The translations under genes were made by a program, and so were the position numbers. Under the pieces are notes generated by a model. It saw only the letters and a program-made list of their open reading frames with translations. It ran no database searches and was not told the DNA's origin. Below, one piece after another: positions 52,023 through 60,379 of a stretch of 64,000 nucleotides of DNA. The DNA comes from an uncultured Lachnospiraceae bacterium (lineage in GTDB: Bacteria; Bacillota; Clostridia; Lachnospirales; Lachnospiraceae): the NCBI GenBank assembly GCA_910586315.1, contig CAJUIP010000011.1, positions 19,185 to 83,184 of the forward strand, given 5' to 3'. The stretch's first letter is position 1. Each line of letters starts with the position of its first letter.

Positions 52023-53018
52023 CTACTTTTTAAACATCAAATTTACAAACGCTTCCGTATGTTTCTTCATTTTACTTTTTTCAGTCCGTCTGATTCTGGT
52101 CTCCTCTTTTTTCTTTACAATCAACTCTGCCCCGTCTTCCGTTACCAGCTTTTGGGTTTTTACAGCAAATAAGCCTCCATTCTCTGCCTTCTTAATGCGA
52201 ATTTTTCCCTTCAGCGGACCATGCTCCGGGCAGACTGCCAGACACAGATAATATTTTTGCCCATAGGAAAACCAGCGTACCTTCTTTCGCAGCATCCTGT
52301 GACACTTATAGCAAATCATATCTGTGACTTTCTTATCGCCCATAACCTCCTCTCTTGTCTCAAAGGTCCTGGATACAAATTTGGAATAGTCCGGAAACTC
52401 CAGCGTAAATTCCTCCTCTGGTTCTTTGGGAACCCGGTAATAGTCCACGGATACATACGGAATCACTCTCCAGAACTCCAGTTCCCTCATAACTCTCCCT
52501 GTGTATTCCGCATCTATCAGGGCTCTGTGAAAAGGTTCATCCGATTCAAGACCGAAAAAATCCACTGCATAATCAAGAGCATCCCTGGTCTTCCCATCCG
52601 AAAATAAAATGCTGAACAGCTTCTGTACATCATAAAACAGCAGCGGATTCTTAAAGGGATTATCCACCCCATGATAGGCCATATTCCTCTGAAGCTCTGT
52701 GAGGTCCATGGATCCCCAGGTGCAGAAAATATAGTCGCTGCCGCACCAGCGGACAAAATCTTTTATGACTTCCCTGAAAGGCTTCCCCTGAGCCTGAAGC
52801 TCCTCCATTGTCACATGAGTTACCTCAGAAATAATATAGTGCATCTCCTTATACACGGTTGGAGGAATCAGGCGGTGAAATTCCGATACTCTTTCAAATT
52901 TCTTATTCAGTTTAACGGCACCAATTTCAAATATTTCAAAAGGAAGATGTTCCACAGATGCTTCCTTCCCCGCGGTGCTCTGGTTCCACTCTAAATCTAA
53001 TACAATATAATGCCTCAT
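52023..53018 (-). CDS. DEDDh-type 3'-5' exonuclease (KapD/ERI-1-like)
   Basis: 331 residues from ATG 53018, giving the conserved start HYIVLDLEWNQ with the DxE pair. Later come FCTWGSMDLTELQRN and HRALIDAEYT with the last His/Asp. The C-terminal third is basic with a CYKCHRMLRKK cysteine pair, then CLAVCPEHGPLKG, a possible zinc site. The family trims RNA or DNA 3' ends. The substrate is unknown. Confidence 0.88.
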   Translation of the reverse strand: MRHYIVLDLEWNQSTAGKEASVEHLPFEIFEIGAVKLNKKFERVSEFHRLIPPTVYKEMHYIISEVTHVTMEELQAQGKPFREVIKDFVRWCGSDYIFCTWGSMDLTELQRNMAYHGVDNPFKNPLLFYDVQKLFSILFSDGKTRDALDYAVDFFGLESDEPFHRALIDAEYTGRVMRELEFWRVIPYVSVDYYRVPKEPEEEFTLEFPDYSKFVSRTFETREEVMGDKKVTDMICYKCHRMLRKKVRWFSYGQKYYLCLAVCPEHGPLKGKIRIKKAENGGLFAVKTQKLVTEDGAELIVKKKEETRIRRTEKSKMKKHTEAFVNLMFKK

Positions 53019-53208
53019 AGCTTTTCCAGTATAGCATAATTTCCGTGGCTTGTAAATTTGTAACCGTTTGGATAACCTGTGAACTGTTACAAGTGCTACT
53101 GTTCCCTCCCTGGTCAATCACTCCGTTTATTGACCGGAAGCCAATGTGCAGTTACGTTCACAGGGACATCTTCTTGTACGTCTTCAACAGACAAGAAATA
53201 AATTTTTG

Positions 53209-53237
53209 TTGAGTTTCCTTTTTGCTGATATTATACT
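53209..53237 (+). promoter_or_regulatory. Predicted promoter of the phosphoesterase gene
   Basis: TTGAGT (53209-53214), a 17-base spacer and TATACT (53232-53237), followed by an AGGGAGGTG ribosome site and the ATG at 53271. The 250-bp gap upstream shows no gene. Confidence 0.7.
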
Positions 53238-53270
53238 ATAAGGAAGAGGAAAACATACAGGGAGGTGTTT

Positions 53271-54068
53271 ATGAACGCAATCACCATCGCTCACCTAAGC
53301 GATATCCACTACAACCCGGAAGATTCCAGTCAGATATCCACATTATTAAAAGAAAAGGGACTTCTTGTGGAAAACCTGCTTCCCCAATGTCTGGAAACTC
53401 TGAAAAGCCGGAATCTGGACATTATCCTGATTACCGGAGATCTTACCCATGAAGGAAATTCCAGCCATTATCGGTATCTGAAGCAGCAGATCAGCTCTGC
53501 ACTTCCTGATATCCCCATACTTTGTACCATGGGAAATCACGATATCCGCAGCGCTTTCCGACAGGGTTTTTTAGAAGAAACTCCCTCAGAGGGTCCTTAT
53601 TATTCCTGTCTTTCCATAAAAGGCTATCGTTTTGTCTCTTTAGACAGTTCCTATGAAAAAGGCCTGGAAGGAGTTCTGGGGGATGACGCCCTTGATTACC
53701 TGGAGGACATTCTGTTAAAGCCGGCAGCCAGGGGTACTATTCTTCTTATGCATCATCCGGTGATGGAAGCCGCCCGGTCCATGGGCCTTACCATGGATTC
53801 CCGCTTCTCCAGGATCCTCAAAAGCGGAAAAATCACAGCTTTGTTTAACGGCCATGTTCATGGAAGCTATACAGGAACTGTTTATGGCGTTCCTCAATTT
53901 ACTTCCGATTCTTTAAAAACAGGATGCGATTATTGGGGCAACTGCCTTTCCTACAATGACAGAGCAGGATATCAGCTGGTTACTTTTGACAAAAAAGGAG
54001 ACTGGAATGTCGAGAGATTTCTGCTCCATCCAAAAACAGAAATATTTTTTGAGAAAAAATTTGATTAA
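53271..54068 (+). CDS. Calcineurin-like metallophosphoesterase (CpdA-like)
   Basis: 265 residues. Motifs in order: SDIHYNP (DxH), ITGDLTH, GNHD, LMHHPV and FNGHVHG, which bind two metals. Cytoplasmic and single domain. CpdA-type enzymes hydrolyse cyclic nucleotides or other phosphoesters. Given the cyclase in region 1 it is tempting to link them, but they are 50 kb apart. Confidence 0.88.
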   Translation: MNAITIAHLSDIHYNPEDSSQISTLLKEKGLLVENLLPQCLETLKSRNLDIILITGDLTHEGNSSHYRYLKQQISSALPDIPILCTMGNHDIRSAFRQGFLEETPSEGPYYSCLSIKGYRFVSLDSSYEKGLEGVLGDDALDYLEDILLKPAARGTILLMHHPVMEAARSMGLTMDSRFSRILKSGKITALFNGHVHGSYTGTVYGVPQFTSDSLKTGCDYWGNCLSYNDRAGYQLVTFDKKGDWNVERFLLHPKTEIFFEKKFD

Positions 54069-54080
54069 GGAGATAAAGCT

Positions 54081-54479
54081 ATGAAGCATTTCAACGGACT
54101 TGCCCATATTGCCCTCTTTACAAGGGACCTGGAAACTTCCGTCAAATTTTATAAATCTCTGGGCGGAACCGTAATAGACCATGCCGATGTAAAAAAACCG
54201 GCGGGTACCAATCATATTGTAATGGTACAGATGCCGGGGTTTTTTCTGGAAATCATCGAACCCCATGACGGAAGCCCTGTAACGGCAGAAGGCGGCGTGT
54301 TTCCCCATATTGCCATGGAGGTAGATGATATTGACGCAGCAGCAGCGGAGCTCAAATCCCGCGGTATCACCACCTTCCGCACAGAAAATCCCATGTCCAT
54401 GCCCATTTTCGGCGGAATCCGAAATATTTTCTTTACAGGACCAGACGGAGAACTTTTAGAGCTTTTGCAACATCAATAA
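54081..54479 (+). CDS. VOC/glyoxalase-like protein
   Basis: 132 residues of two beta-alpha-beta-beta-beta units: HIALFTRDLETSVKFYKSLG and PHIAMEVDDIDAAAAELKSRG. Metal-site residues include the His of NGLAHIAL, the Glu of FFLEIIEP, the His of PHIAME and the Glu of GELLELLQ. It belongs to the lactoylglutathione lyase-like superfamily; the substrate is unknown. It lies 12 bases after the phosphoesterase, likely co-transcribed. Confidence 0.88.
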   Translation: MKHFNGLAHIALFTRDLETSVKFYKSLGGTVIDHADVKKPAGTNHIVMVQMPGFFLEIIEPHDGSPVTAEGGVFPHIAMEVDDIDAAAAELKSRGITTFRTENPMSMPIFGGIRNIFFTGPDGELLELLQHQ

Positions 54480-54510
54480 ATCATTAAAATCCTCTGTCAC
54501 CTGACCATGA

Positions 54511-54546
54511 AGGGCAGCAGTCCAGATGCTCTCTGGACTGCTGCCC
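54511..54546. terminator. Strong terminator hairpin
   Basis: AGGGCAGCAGTCCAGA (54511-54526) pairs perfectly with TCTGGACTGCTGCCCT (54531-54546), 16 bp with a four-base loop. It lies between convergent genes and probably ends transcription from both. Confidence 0.85.
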
Positions 54547-54595
54547 TGAAACCTGTTAATCGGCTTTTACAGTTTTCATGACCTTTTATTATGAA

Positions 54596-55318
54596 TTATG
54601 GATTCTGTCTTCCATAAGTAAGCCAGGCCTCCGACGGAGATGCAAATCCGCCAGACTGAATCGCCTTAAAGTCCACCTTTATAAATTCAAGGTTTCCATC
54701 CACCTGCCCTTCAATCACATTGGCAAATGCCACCTGATTAAACAGCGCCGGGATATCCTGTCCTGCCGGCAGCGGAATTTCAGTCCAGCCGCCTCCTGTA
54801 TAGGCGTATTCGTAAACATGATATTTTCTTCCGGCGTTGGAATCAGAGGCGACGCCGCCCTCATAATAATCAGAAATCTTTCTCATGCCTGTCCCTGCAT
54901 TCTCAGTATAGGTAAACAGATCCGTTTCCACAGCCATTCCGCCGTTTAAAACCCTTCCACTCCTGTCTGCCGTTACCACGCTGGCCACCGGAATTCTCAC
55001 ATACATTCTGAAATAGGCATCATTTTTACTGTTGTTTTTAACGGCCGGATTTTTGTCAATTACCTTTCCGGAGTAAATATTCTTTGCCTGGTTTATACCG
55101 AGAGCATTAGAATCGGTAGCGATATAGCTTCCATCCGGCCCTTCCCCATCCCATGAGGATTCATACAGATTAAAGTCCACCTTACCCACGGTAAACTCAT
55201 TGACAGCAGTCTCATGATCCGTCATATAGGCACGGATGCCGCCAAGGCTGAACGCCGCAATTAAAGCAACAGCCGCTAAAAATTTACCTCTTTGATTCCA
55301 TTTTGTTTTCAAATTCAT
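54596..55318 (-). CDS. TasA/CalY-type protein with SipW-dependent signal
   Basis: 240 residues. The start GKFLAAVALIAAFSLGGIRA followed by YMTDHETAVNEFTVGKV is the SipW-dependent signal pattern, and VNEFTVGKVDFNLYE leads into a beta-rich secreted domain. TasA-like proteins form extracellular fibres or biofilm matrix. AGGAGGAAA precedes the ATG, which overlaps sipW by 35 bases. Confidence 0.88.
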   Translation of the reverse strand: MNLKTKWNQRGKFLAAVALIAAFSLGGIRAYMTDHETAVNEFTVGKVDFNLYESSWDGEGPDGSYIATDSNALGINQAKNIYSGKVIDKNPAVKNNSKNDAYFRMYVRIPVASVVTADRSGRVLNGGMAVETDLFTYTENAGTGMRKISDYYEGGVASDSNAGRKYHVYEYAYTGGGWTEIPLPAGQDIPALFNQVAFANVIEGQVDGNLEFIKVDFKAIQSGGFASPSEAWLTYGRQNP

Positions 55319-55790
55319 TTTCCTCCTTCTTTTTTAAAGGCAGCGCCAGCGCCACTAAAATGGAGCCGGACACCAAAAGCAGATACCGAACAGGACCTTT
55401 CTGCACATACATCAGCAAAAACCCTGTAAATGGAATATGAAATTCCACTTTTCCGATGATATTTTCAAATGAAACCGGGGTCTCATCAACGGTCTTATTA
55501 AAATCACCTTTCGTTTCATACTGTCCATTTTTTCCATCCGCATGAATCACTCTATGAACCACAAGACCGTCTCCGGCTTCATAGGCGATAATATCACGCT
55601 CCAGAATTTCCTCAGGAAGCTTGCAGGGCATGACATAAATCATACTTCCCACAGGAAGAGCTGGCTCCATGCTGCTGCTTAAAACAGCATATACCTGCAT
55701 CCCCGCCGCCCGGGGCAAAAACAGAAGCGCTGCCAGAATCACGGCGCACAGAAAAAATGCATTTACAACAATCTTTGCTGCCTGTCCCAT
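55284..55790 (-). CDS. sipW: SipW-type signal peptidase I
   Basis: 168 residues. The catalytic Ser is in VLSSSMEPALPVGSMIYV, and the general base is the His of GLVVHRVIHADG, the ER-type form, not the usual Lys. An N-terminal and a C-terminal membrane segment are present. It should cleave the signal of the downstream TasA-like protein. It overlaps both neighbours, so the three genes form one operon. Confidence 0.92.
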   Translation of the reverse strand: MGQAAKIVVNAFFLCAVILAALLFLPRAAGMQVYAVLSSSMEPALPVGSMIYVMPCKLPEEILERDIIAYEAGDGLVVHRVIHADGKNGQYETKGDFNKTVDETPVSFENIIGKVEFHIPFTGFLLMYVQKGPVRYLLLVSGSILVALALPLKKKEENEFENKMESKR

Positions 55791-56269
55791 TTCGAATCCC
55801 TCTTTTCTTTTTGTTTTCCTGTTCCTCTCGTAACGTTACAAGATTTATCCGCCGAAACGAACGTATGTTCTAAATTATTTTTTAATTTCTTTAAAATCTT
55901 TTTATGCCGGTATTGAAGTGTTGACAATGGGACTTGTTTTTGCCTGGACATCTGTCTCAGGGACTCTTCTTGAACATAGAGATTAAAAATAAGCTCTTTT
56001 TCATCTTCCTGCAAATCAGTTAATACTTTTTTAAGCCGTTCCAGCATAAGATTTCTTTCAGCCATTCCCTCTGTGGAAAGCTGCTCCGGATCGGAAAACA
56101 AATCACACCCATTAAAGTCCTCTGTATCCAGTGCATCATAGGAAAACACGCCGTTTCCCGCATCCCCTTCCCGAAAATACCGTTCCTTTCTTTCTCCGCG
56201 GCACCAGGTCTTATAAACAATTTCTGTCACCATAACCTTTTCCCTGCCAATCATGATATAATAATCCAT
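55763..56269 (-). CDS. Sigma-70 region 4-like regulator of the sipW operon
   Basis: 168 residues. The C-terminal helix-turn-helix QMSRQKQVPLSTLQYRHKKI preceded by LTDLQEDEKELIFNLYVQE is sigma region 4. I see no region 2, so it may not bind a -10 box alone. The N-terminus (IVYKTWCRGERKERYFREGD) is unlike ECF sigma factors. It is first in an operon with sipW and a TasA-like gene, so it probably controls them. A LexA-like site lies near its 3' end. Confidence 0.75.
   Translation of the reverse strand: MDYYIMIGREKVMVTEIVYKTWCRGERKERYFREGDAGNGVFSYDALDTEDFNGCDLFSDPEQLSTEGMAERNLMLERLKKVLTDLQEDEKELIFNLYVQEESLRQMSRQKQVPLSTLQYRHKKILKKLKNNLEHTFVSADKSCNVTRGTGKQKEKRDSKWDRQQRLL
55858..55871. promoter_or_regulatory. 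LexA-box-like site inside the sigma-like gene, upstream of sipW
   Basis: CGAACGTATGTTCT matches 13 of 14 positions of the Gram-positive SOS box (CGAACRNRYGTTYC). It is 68 bases before the sipW start. A second, stronger-context site is at 56599-56612. Confidence 0.45.
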
Positions 56270-56360
56270 CCATATACCTTCCTTTCATAAATAAAAAATG
56301 TACACGTTTACGCACGAAGTATTTTTTGTAAGCCTGCAGCGGCTATGAACAAAAAACAGA

Positions 56361-56389
56361 AGATATATTTTCGCATAAAAAATATATCT
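56361..56389 (-). terminator. Terminator-like hairpin after the zinc-ribbon gene
   Basis: AGATATATTTT (56361-56371) pairs with AAAATATATCT (56379-56389); on the minus strand a T-rich run (TCTGTTTTTTG) follows. It probably ends the small zinc-ribbon transcript before the sigma-like gene. Confidence 0.6.
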
Positions 56390-56419
56390 CCTGCCATTCG
56401 GTAACGCTTTGTTCCATTG

Positions 56420-56578
56420 CTAGGTAGCCGTCTCTTTTTTGTTTATTCCAAGTTCCGGCAAAATAATAATCTGGACTCTGCGGCATCTTGGACACTTAAT
56501 TTCAATTTCCCCACTGACCATAACATCTGCATCGAACAGTCTTTGGTGGCAAATTGGACAATAAACAATTTTTTTCAA
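56420..56578 (-). CDS. Com-like zinc-ribbon small protein (TTG start)
   Basis: 52 residues from TTG 56578, with AAGGAGGGGG six bases upstream. Two Cys pairs, YCPICHQRL and KCPRCRRVQ, form a zinc ribbon like that of phage Mu Com and related Firmicutes proteins. Com activates translation of a modification gene in Mu; here the role is unknown. The promoter carries a LexA box, so it should be DNA-damage induced. Confidence 0.75.
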   Translation of the reverse strand: MKKIVYCPICHQRLFDADVMVSGEIEIKCPRCRRVQIIILPELGINKKETAT

Positions 56579-56598
56579 TCGATCCCCCTCCTTATTTT

Positions 56599-56647
56599 CG
56601 AACGTACGTTCTATACTTAAAATAGCAGATATCCTATGTTTTGTCAA
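56599..56647 (-). promoter_or_regulatory. Promoter with LexA (SOS) box for the zinc-ribbon gene
   Basis: On the minus strand TTGACA (56642-56647), a 17-base spacer and TATTTT (56619-56624). Right after it CGAACGTACGTTCT (56599-56612) holds the perfect palindrome GAACGTACGTTC and matches 13 of 14 SOS-box positions. LexA bound here would block transcription. Confidence 0.72.
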
Positions 56648-56733
56648 TGCCTTATGATATTTTCCCTACTCGCCATGCAGCCCACATGCCACTTTCGCAG
56701 CATATTCCTCTGTGTGAGGCTGTACATAAATAC

Positions 56734-56758
56734 TGCCGGCTATAAATGATAGCCGGCA
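56734..56758 (-). terminator. Hairpin after the HAD gene
   Basis: TGCCGGCTAT and ATAGCCGGCA form a perfect 10-bp stem with a five-base loop, 26 bases past the HAD stop codon. The T-run is weak. Confidence 0.6.
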
Positions 56759-56784
56759 AAACAATGAAATGATGGACTCTCTTT

Positions 56785-57504
56785 TTATATTTCTCTTTCA
56801 ATAGCCTTCAGCGCTTCCCCATAATTATCAAAACAATAATCCGCCCGCTGATTAATCTCGTCCCGCTCGTGGTCCGAATACTTATCATACATAATTGCAA
56901 CTTGGATTCCCGCCCGATTGGCCGCTTCAATTCCAATCAAAGAATCTTCAAAAATAAGGCATTCCCCGGCTGTCACATGGAGCTCATCCATGACACGGTA
57001 GTAAATTTCCGGATTCGGCTTTATTTCTTTCGCATCTTCTCTTGTATAAATCTTTGAAAAATATTCTTCCAACGGCGCCTTTGCCATAATATTTTTATTG
57101 GCACTTCGGTAGATATCCATATTGGTTTTCTTTGTGGTTGTGGCAATTACCAAAACAAAACCGGCATTTTTTAATTTTTTTAAAAATATTTCCGCGCCCG
57201 GTTTATAGTCGATGACACTGGTTAGATATTCATTGGCAATTTGATACCGCAGACTGACAATTTCCTCCGGCTTCATGTAAGAGCCATATGTTTTCCCAAG
57301 ATACCCGCAATATTCCTCATAAGGATTCTTGGCTGTACTGAACGCTCTTAAGGCAGAATCCCTCTGTTCCTGAATCCTGGCCTCCTGAATTTCCTTCCCC
57401 CCCAGCTCTTCGATCAATTTTCTGTCCACTTCATTCCAGACTCCCACAGAATCAACCAATGTGCCGTCAAAATCAAACAAAATAACTTTCTTTCCTTCCA
57501 ACAT
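56785..57504 (-). CDS. HAD-family phosphatase (beta-phosphoglucomutase-like)
   Basis: 239 residues. Motif I is LFDFDGTLVDS with both Asp, motif II VIATTTKK, motif III Lys in EIKPNPEIYY, and motif IV FEDSLIGIEAANRAG. A helical cap sits between I and II. It dephosphorylates a small metabolite, possibly a sugar phosphate. Substrate unknown. Confidence 0.9.
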   Translation of the reverse strand: MLEGKKVILFDFDGTLVDSVGVWNEVDRKLIEELGGKEIQEARIQEQRDSALRAFSTAKNPYEEYCGYLGKTYGSYMKPEEIVSLRYQIANEYLTSVIDYKPGAEIFLKKLKNAGFVLVIATTTKKTNMDIYRSANKNIMAKAPLEEYFSKIYTREDAKEIKPNPEIYYRVMDELHVTAGECLIFEDSLIGIEAANRAGIQVAIMYDKYSDHERDEINQRADYCFDNYGEALKAIEREI

Positions 57505-57905
57505 CTTTTGAACATGCCCCTTTCATTACATCAAAAATCCAGCCAAAATATTTTATAAATACTTTATCCCTATCGGATTCACTTCCAGTCTCTTTGTCAG
57601 CCCAGCTGCTTTTTATGCCTCAATAACAAGATTAGTTTAACATACATGAAGGTCTGATACAAGACACTGTTTCTTTCTTTCCTATTTTCTGATAGTCCAA
57701 TCCCGCGATTTCGGCAGCATCAAATCCGGCATAACTAATCAGTCCGGTGCTTCGCCATGGTGTGAATTGTAACAACATATGCCCATTTAAGATTGCCTGC
57801 GGCAATGGGGCATATGCTTTGGCCTCATTATGATACTGGCTCCCGGTCAATACTATATTGAAAATTGTAAAAATAGCATCTATAATAGGTATAGAGGTGC
57901 ATGGT
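57505..57905. other. 400-bp gap, possible gene remnant
   Basis: A 72-codon frame on the minus strand (57632-57850, starting TTG) contains NGHMLLQFTPWRSTGLISYA but lacks a ribosome site and matches no family I know. It may be a fragment of a gene once divergent from the LysR gene. Nothing else is supported here. Confidence 0.3.
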
Positions 57906-58772
57906 ATGGAGCTTAGAGTCCTTAATTACTTTTTGATGGTTGCCAGAGAAGAAAATATAACCAGGGCTGCCCGGCTTTTACATGTGACGCAGCCGACCCT
58001 TTCCCGGCAGCTTATGCAGCTGGAGGAAGAATTGGGTGTACGGCTGTTTCATCGTGGGAAACACAATGTTAGTCTGACCGAAGACGGAATGCTGTTGCGG
58101 CGGCGGGCGCAGGAGCTTGTCGCGTTATCAGAAAAAACGAAAATGGAGCTGCAGCACAAGGAGGAAACACCCGTCGGAGAAATTGCCATTGGCTGTGGCG
58201 AGACGAGAAGTATGGTCATACTCTCAGAAAAAATGGTCTCTTTCCGTCAGAAATATCCGTCTGTTCAGTTTAGTATTTACAGTGCCATCGCAGATGACAT
58301 CAAAGAGCGCATCGAAAAAGGTCTCCTGGACATGGGGCTGCTGGTTGAACCTGTGAATATCTCCAAATACGAATTTATCCGTCTGCCTTTGAAAGAAGAA
58401 TGGGGCATATTGGCTCGAATGGATTCTCCATTGGCCGGAAAAAAATTCATTACCCCGGAAGATTTACAAGGTGTTCCTCTGCTTATGGTTCACAGAGAAC
58501 TGGTAAAAAACGAATTGGCAAACTGGTTCGGCGATGCCTATGACCAACTGGAAATAGTGGCAACATACAATCTGATCGTGAATGCGGCGTTCATGGTGGA
58601 GCAAGGATTGGGTGTCGCTCTATGTCCCAATCTCGGAGCAGTCTTTGAGAATCTTCGATTTATTCCTCTTACCCCGCGAATGGAAACAGGCTCTGTGCTG
58701 GTCTGGAAAAAAAATCAAGCGCTTTCCTTGGCACATACTCTCTTTATTCGGCATATAAAAAATACACTTTAG
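57906..58772 (+). CDS. LysR-family transcriptional regulator
   Basis: 288 residues from ATG 57906. Helix-turn-helix RAARLLHVTQPTLSRQLMQL, then VRLFHRGKHNVSLTEDG, then the effector domain. It precedes the flavodoxin, decarboxylase-like and aldo-keto reductase genes and probably controls them. The inducer is unknown. Confidence 0.92.
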   Translation: MELRVLNYFLMVAREENITRAARLLHVTQPTLSRQLMQLEEELGVRLFHRGKHNVSLTEDGMLLRRRAQELVALSEKTKMELQHKEETPVGEIAIGCGETRSMVILSEKMVSFRQKYPSVQFSIYSAIADDIKERIEKGLLDMGLLVEPVNISKYEFIRLPLKEEWGILARMDSPLAGKKFITPEDLQGVPLLMVHRELVKNELANWFGDAYDQLEIVATYNLIVNAAFMVEQGLGVALCPNLGAVFENLRFIPLTPRMETGSVLVWKKNQALSLAHTLFIRHIKNTL

Positions 58773-59046
58773 GTATTTCTCAAAATAGAATACAGGTATT
58801 AGACATTTCTATAAACCAGAGATACAATATAGGTGTTCCAGGGGATACCTATATCTTTTACTACATAAAAAGACCCCAAATAACTTCATGCAAAAATTCG
58901 CACTCATGCGAAGAAACCTGGCGATATGGGCCGAAGCGCACACTTTTTTATTGATCCGGCACAAAGGAGACATGAGCAACCTTGTATGATGCGAGTGGCG
59001 CGAACCGGTTACATACGAACATTGCAAAGAATTGGAGGAAAATGAA

Positions 59047-59517
59047 ATGAGCAAAAAACTGGTAGCTTACTTTTCCGCAAGCGGCACAACAAAAAAGGCC
59101 GCAGAACGCCTGGCAAAGGCGGTGGGCGCTGACCTGTTCGAAATCAAACCCGCTATCCCATATAGCAGCTCCGATTTAAACTGGATGGACAAAAAGAGCC
59201 GCAGCAGCATAGAAATGAATGACCCTGCCTCCCGTCCGGAAATTTCCGGGAAGCTTTCCAATATGGCGGACTATGACACGATATTCATCGGATTCCCCAT
59301 TTGGTGGTACGTCGCACCCCATATTATCAATACCTTCGTGGAAAGCTATGACTTTTCCGGTAAGACTCTGGTGCCCTTTGCCACCTCTGGCGGCAGTGGT
59401 ATGGGAAAAACGGTGGATGAACTGAAGAATCTCTGCCCGAACGCAGATTGGGACGCCGGAAAGAGGATGAACAGTATATCTGATAAGGCACTTGAAGATT
59501 GGGCAAATGCATTCTAA
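59047..59517 (+). CDS. Flavodoxin
   Basis: 156 residues from ATG 59047 with TTGGAGG upstream. The FMN phosphate loop is AYFSASGTTKKAAERLA, then YDTIFIGFPIWWYVAPHIIN and ATSGGSGMGKTVDEL. It carries electrons or acts as a flavin reductase. It lies 13 bases before the next gene, in an operon. Confidence 0.92.
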   Translation: MSKKLVAYFSASGTTKKAAERLAKAVGADLFEIKPAIPYSSSDLNWMDKKSRSSIEMNDPASRPEISGKLSNMADYDTIFIGFPIWWYVAPHIINTFVESYDFSGKTLVPFATSGGSGMGKTVDELKNLCPNADWDAGKRMNSISDKALEDWANAF

Positions 59518-59530
59518 CGGAGGGAATATC

Positions 59531-60217
59531 ATGGAACACAGAACAATGGACCCGGAATTTACGGAAATCTTCCATCACTTCGCCTTTGACGAAGTCGTAA
59601 ATGAAGAAAACCAGCAGCTTGATGCACCCACACGTTATCTGGCGATCCTCTCTGCCCTGATCGGCTGCGGCGGCCTGGACGCCTTTCGGGAAATGCTGCC
59701 TACTGCGTTGGAAAACGGTGTAACGCCGGTCATGATCAAAGAAACCATTTATCAGGCCACGGATTATCTCGGCTATGGACGGATGCTGCCCTTTTTGAAC
59801 GCATCCAATGATATTTTTGTGCAGAATAAAATCCAGCTGCCTCTGCCTGGCCAGGCCACCACGACTATGGCGGACCGTCTGGAAAAAGGTGCAGAGACTC
59901 AGGCTGCAATCTTTGGAGAACACATGAAAGAGGCGTGGAAAAAAGGTCATATCAACCGGTGGCTGGCCGCCAACTGCTTTGGCGACTTCTATACTCGTAC
60001 CGGACTTGATCTTCCGCAGCGAGAAATGATCACCTTCTGCTTCCTCATGGCTCAGGGCGGCTGTGAACCACAGCTCATTGCACACGCCAAAGGAAACATG
60101 AACCTGGGCAACGATAAGAATTTTCTTGTTCGGGTGGTTTCCCAATGCCTTCCCTACATCGGCTATCCGCGAAGCTTAAACGCCATAAGCTGTATCCAAA
60201 AAGCGGCGGAGTCATGA
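59531..60217 (+). CDS. Carboxymuconolactone decarboxylase family protein
   Basis: 228 residues from ATG 59531 with CGGAGGG upstream. Two helical CMD repeats: LAILSALIGCGGLDAFREML and TFCFLMAQGGCEPQLIAHAK. The Cys and His of the second repeat could be the redox pair, as in AhpD-like proteins, though the full ExxCxxxH pattern is not intact. Likely involved in redox or aromatic metabolism with its neighbours. Confidence 0.85.
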   Translation: MEHRTMDPEFTEIFHHFAFDEVVNEENQQLDAPTRYLAILSALIGCGGLDAFREMLPTALENGVTPVMIKETIYQATDYLGYGRMLPFLNASNDIFVQNKIQLPLPGQATTTMADRLEKGAETQAAIFGEHMKEAWKKGHINRWLAANCFGDFYTRTGLDLPQREMITFCFLMAQGGCEPQLIAHAKGNMNLGNDKNFLVRVVSQCLPYIGYPRSLNAISCIQKAAES

Positions 60218-60228
60218 TACCGGCCTAA

Positions 60229-60289
60229 AGTGTGTTTGAAAATCGCTTTCCCACAACGCGGGGCATGCAAATGATGGGAATGAATTTTC
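60229..60289. repeat. Truncated copy of the MITE-like element
   Basis: AGTGTGTTTGAAAA (60229-60242) and GCAAATGATGGGAATGAATT then TTC (ending 60289) match the left end and right interior of the element at 25080-25240. The final inverted repeat and most of the centre are missing. Confidence 0.65.
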
Positions 60290-60379
60290 TGCGGCGCTGA
60301 TGGGACTTTGTATTTTCCCCGCTCATTATGGAGGAAAAAACCAGAATGTGAAGAAGATATTTCGGAAAGGAAACTCAAA

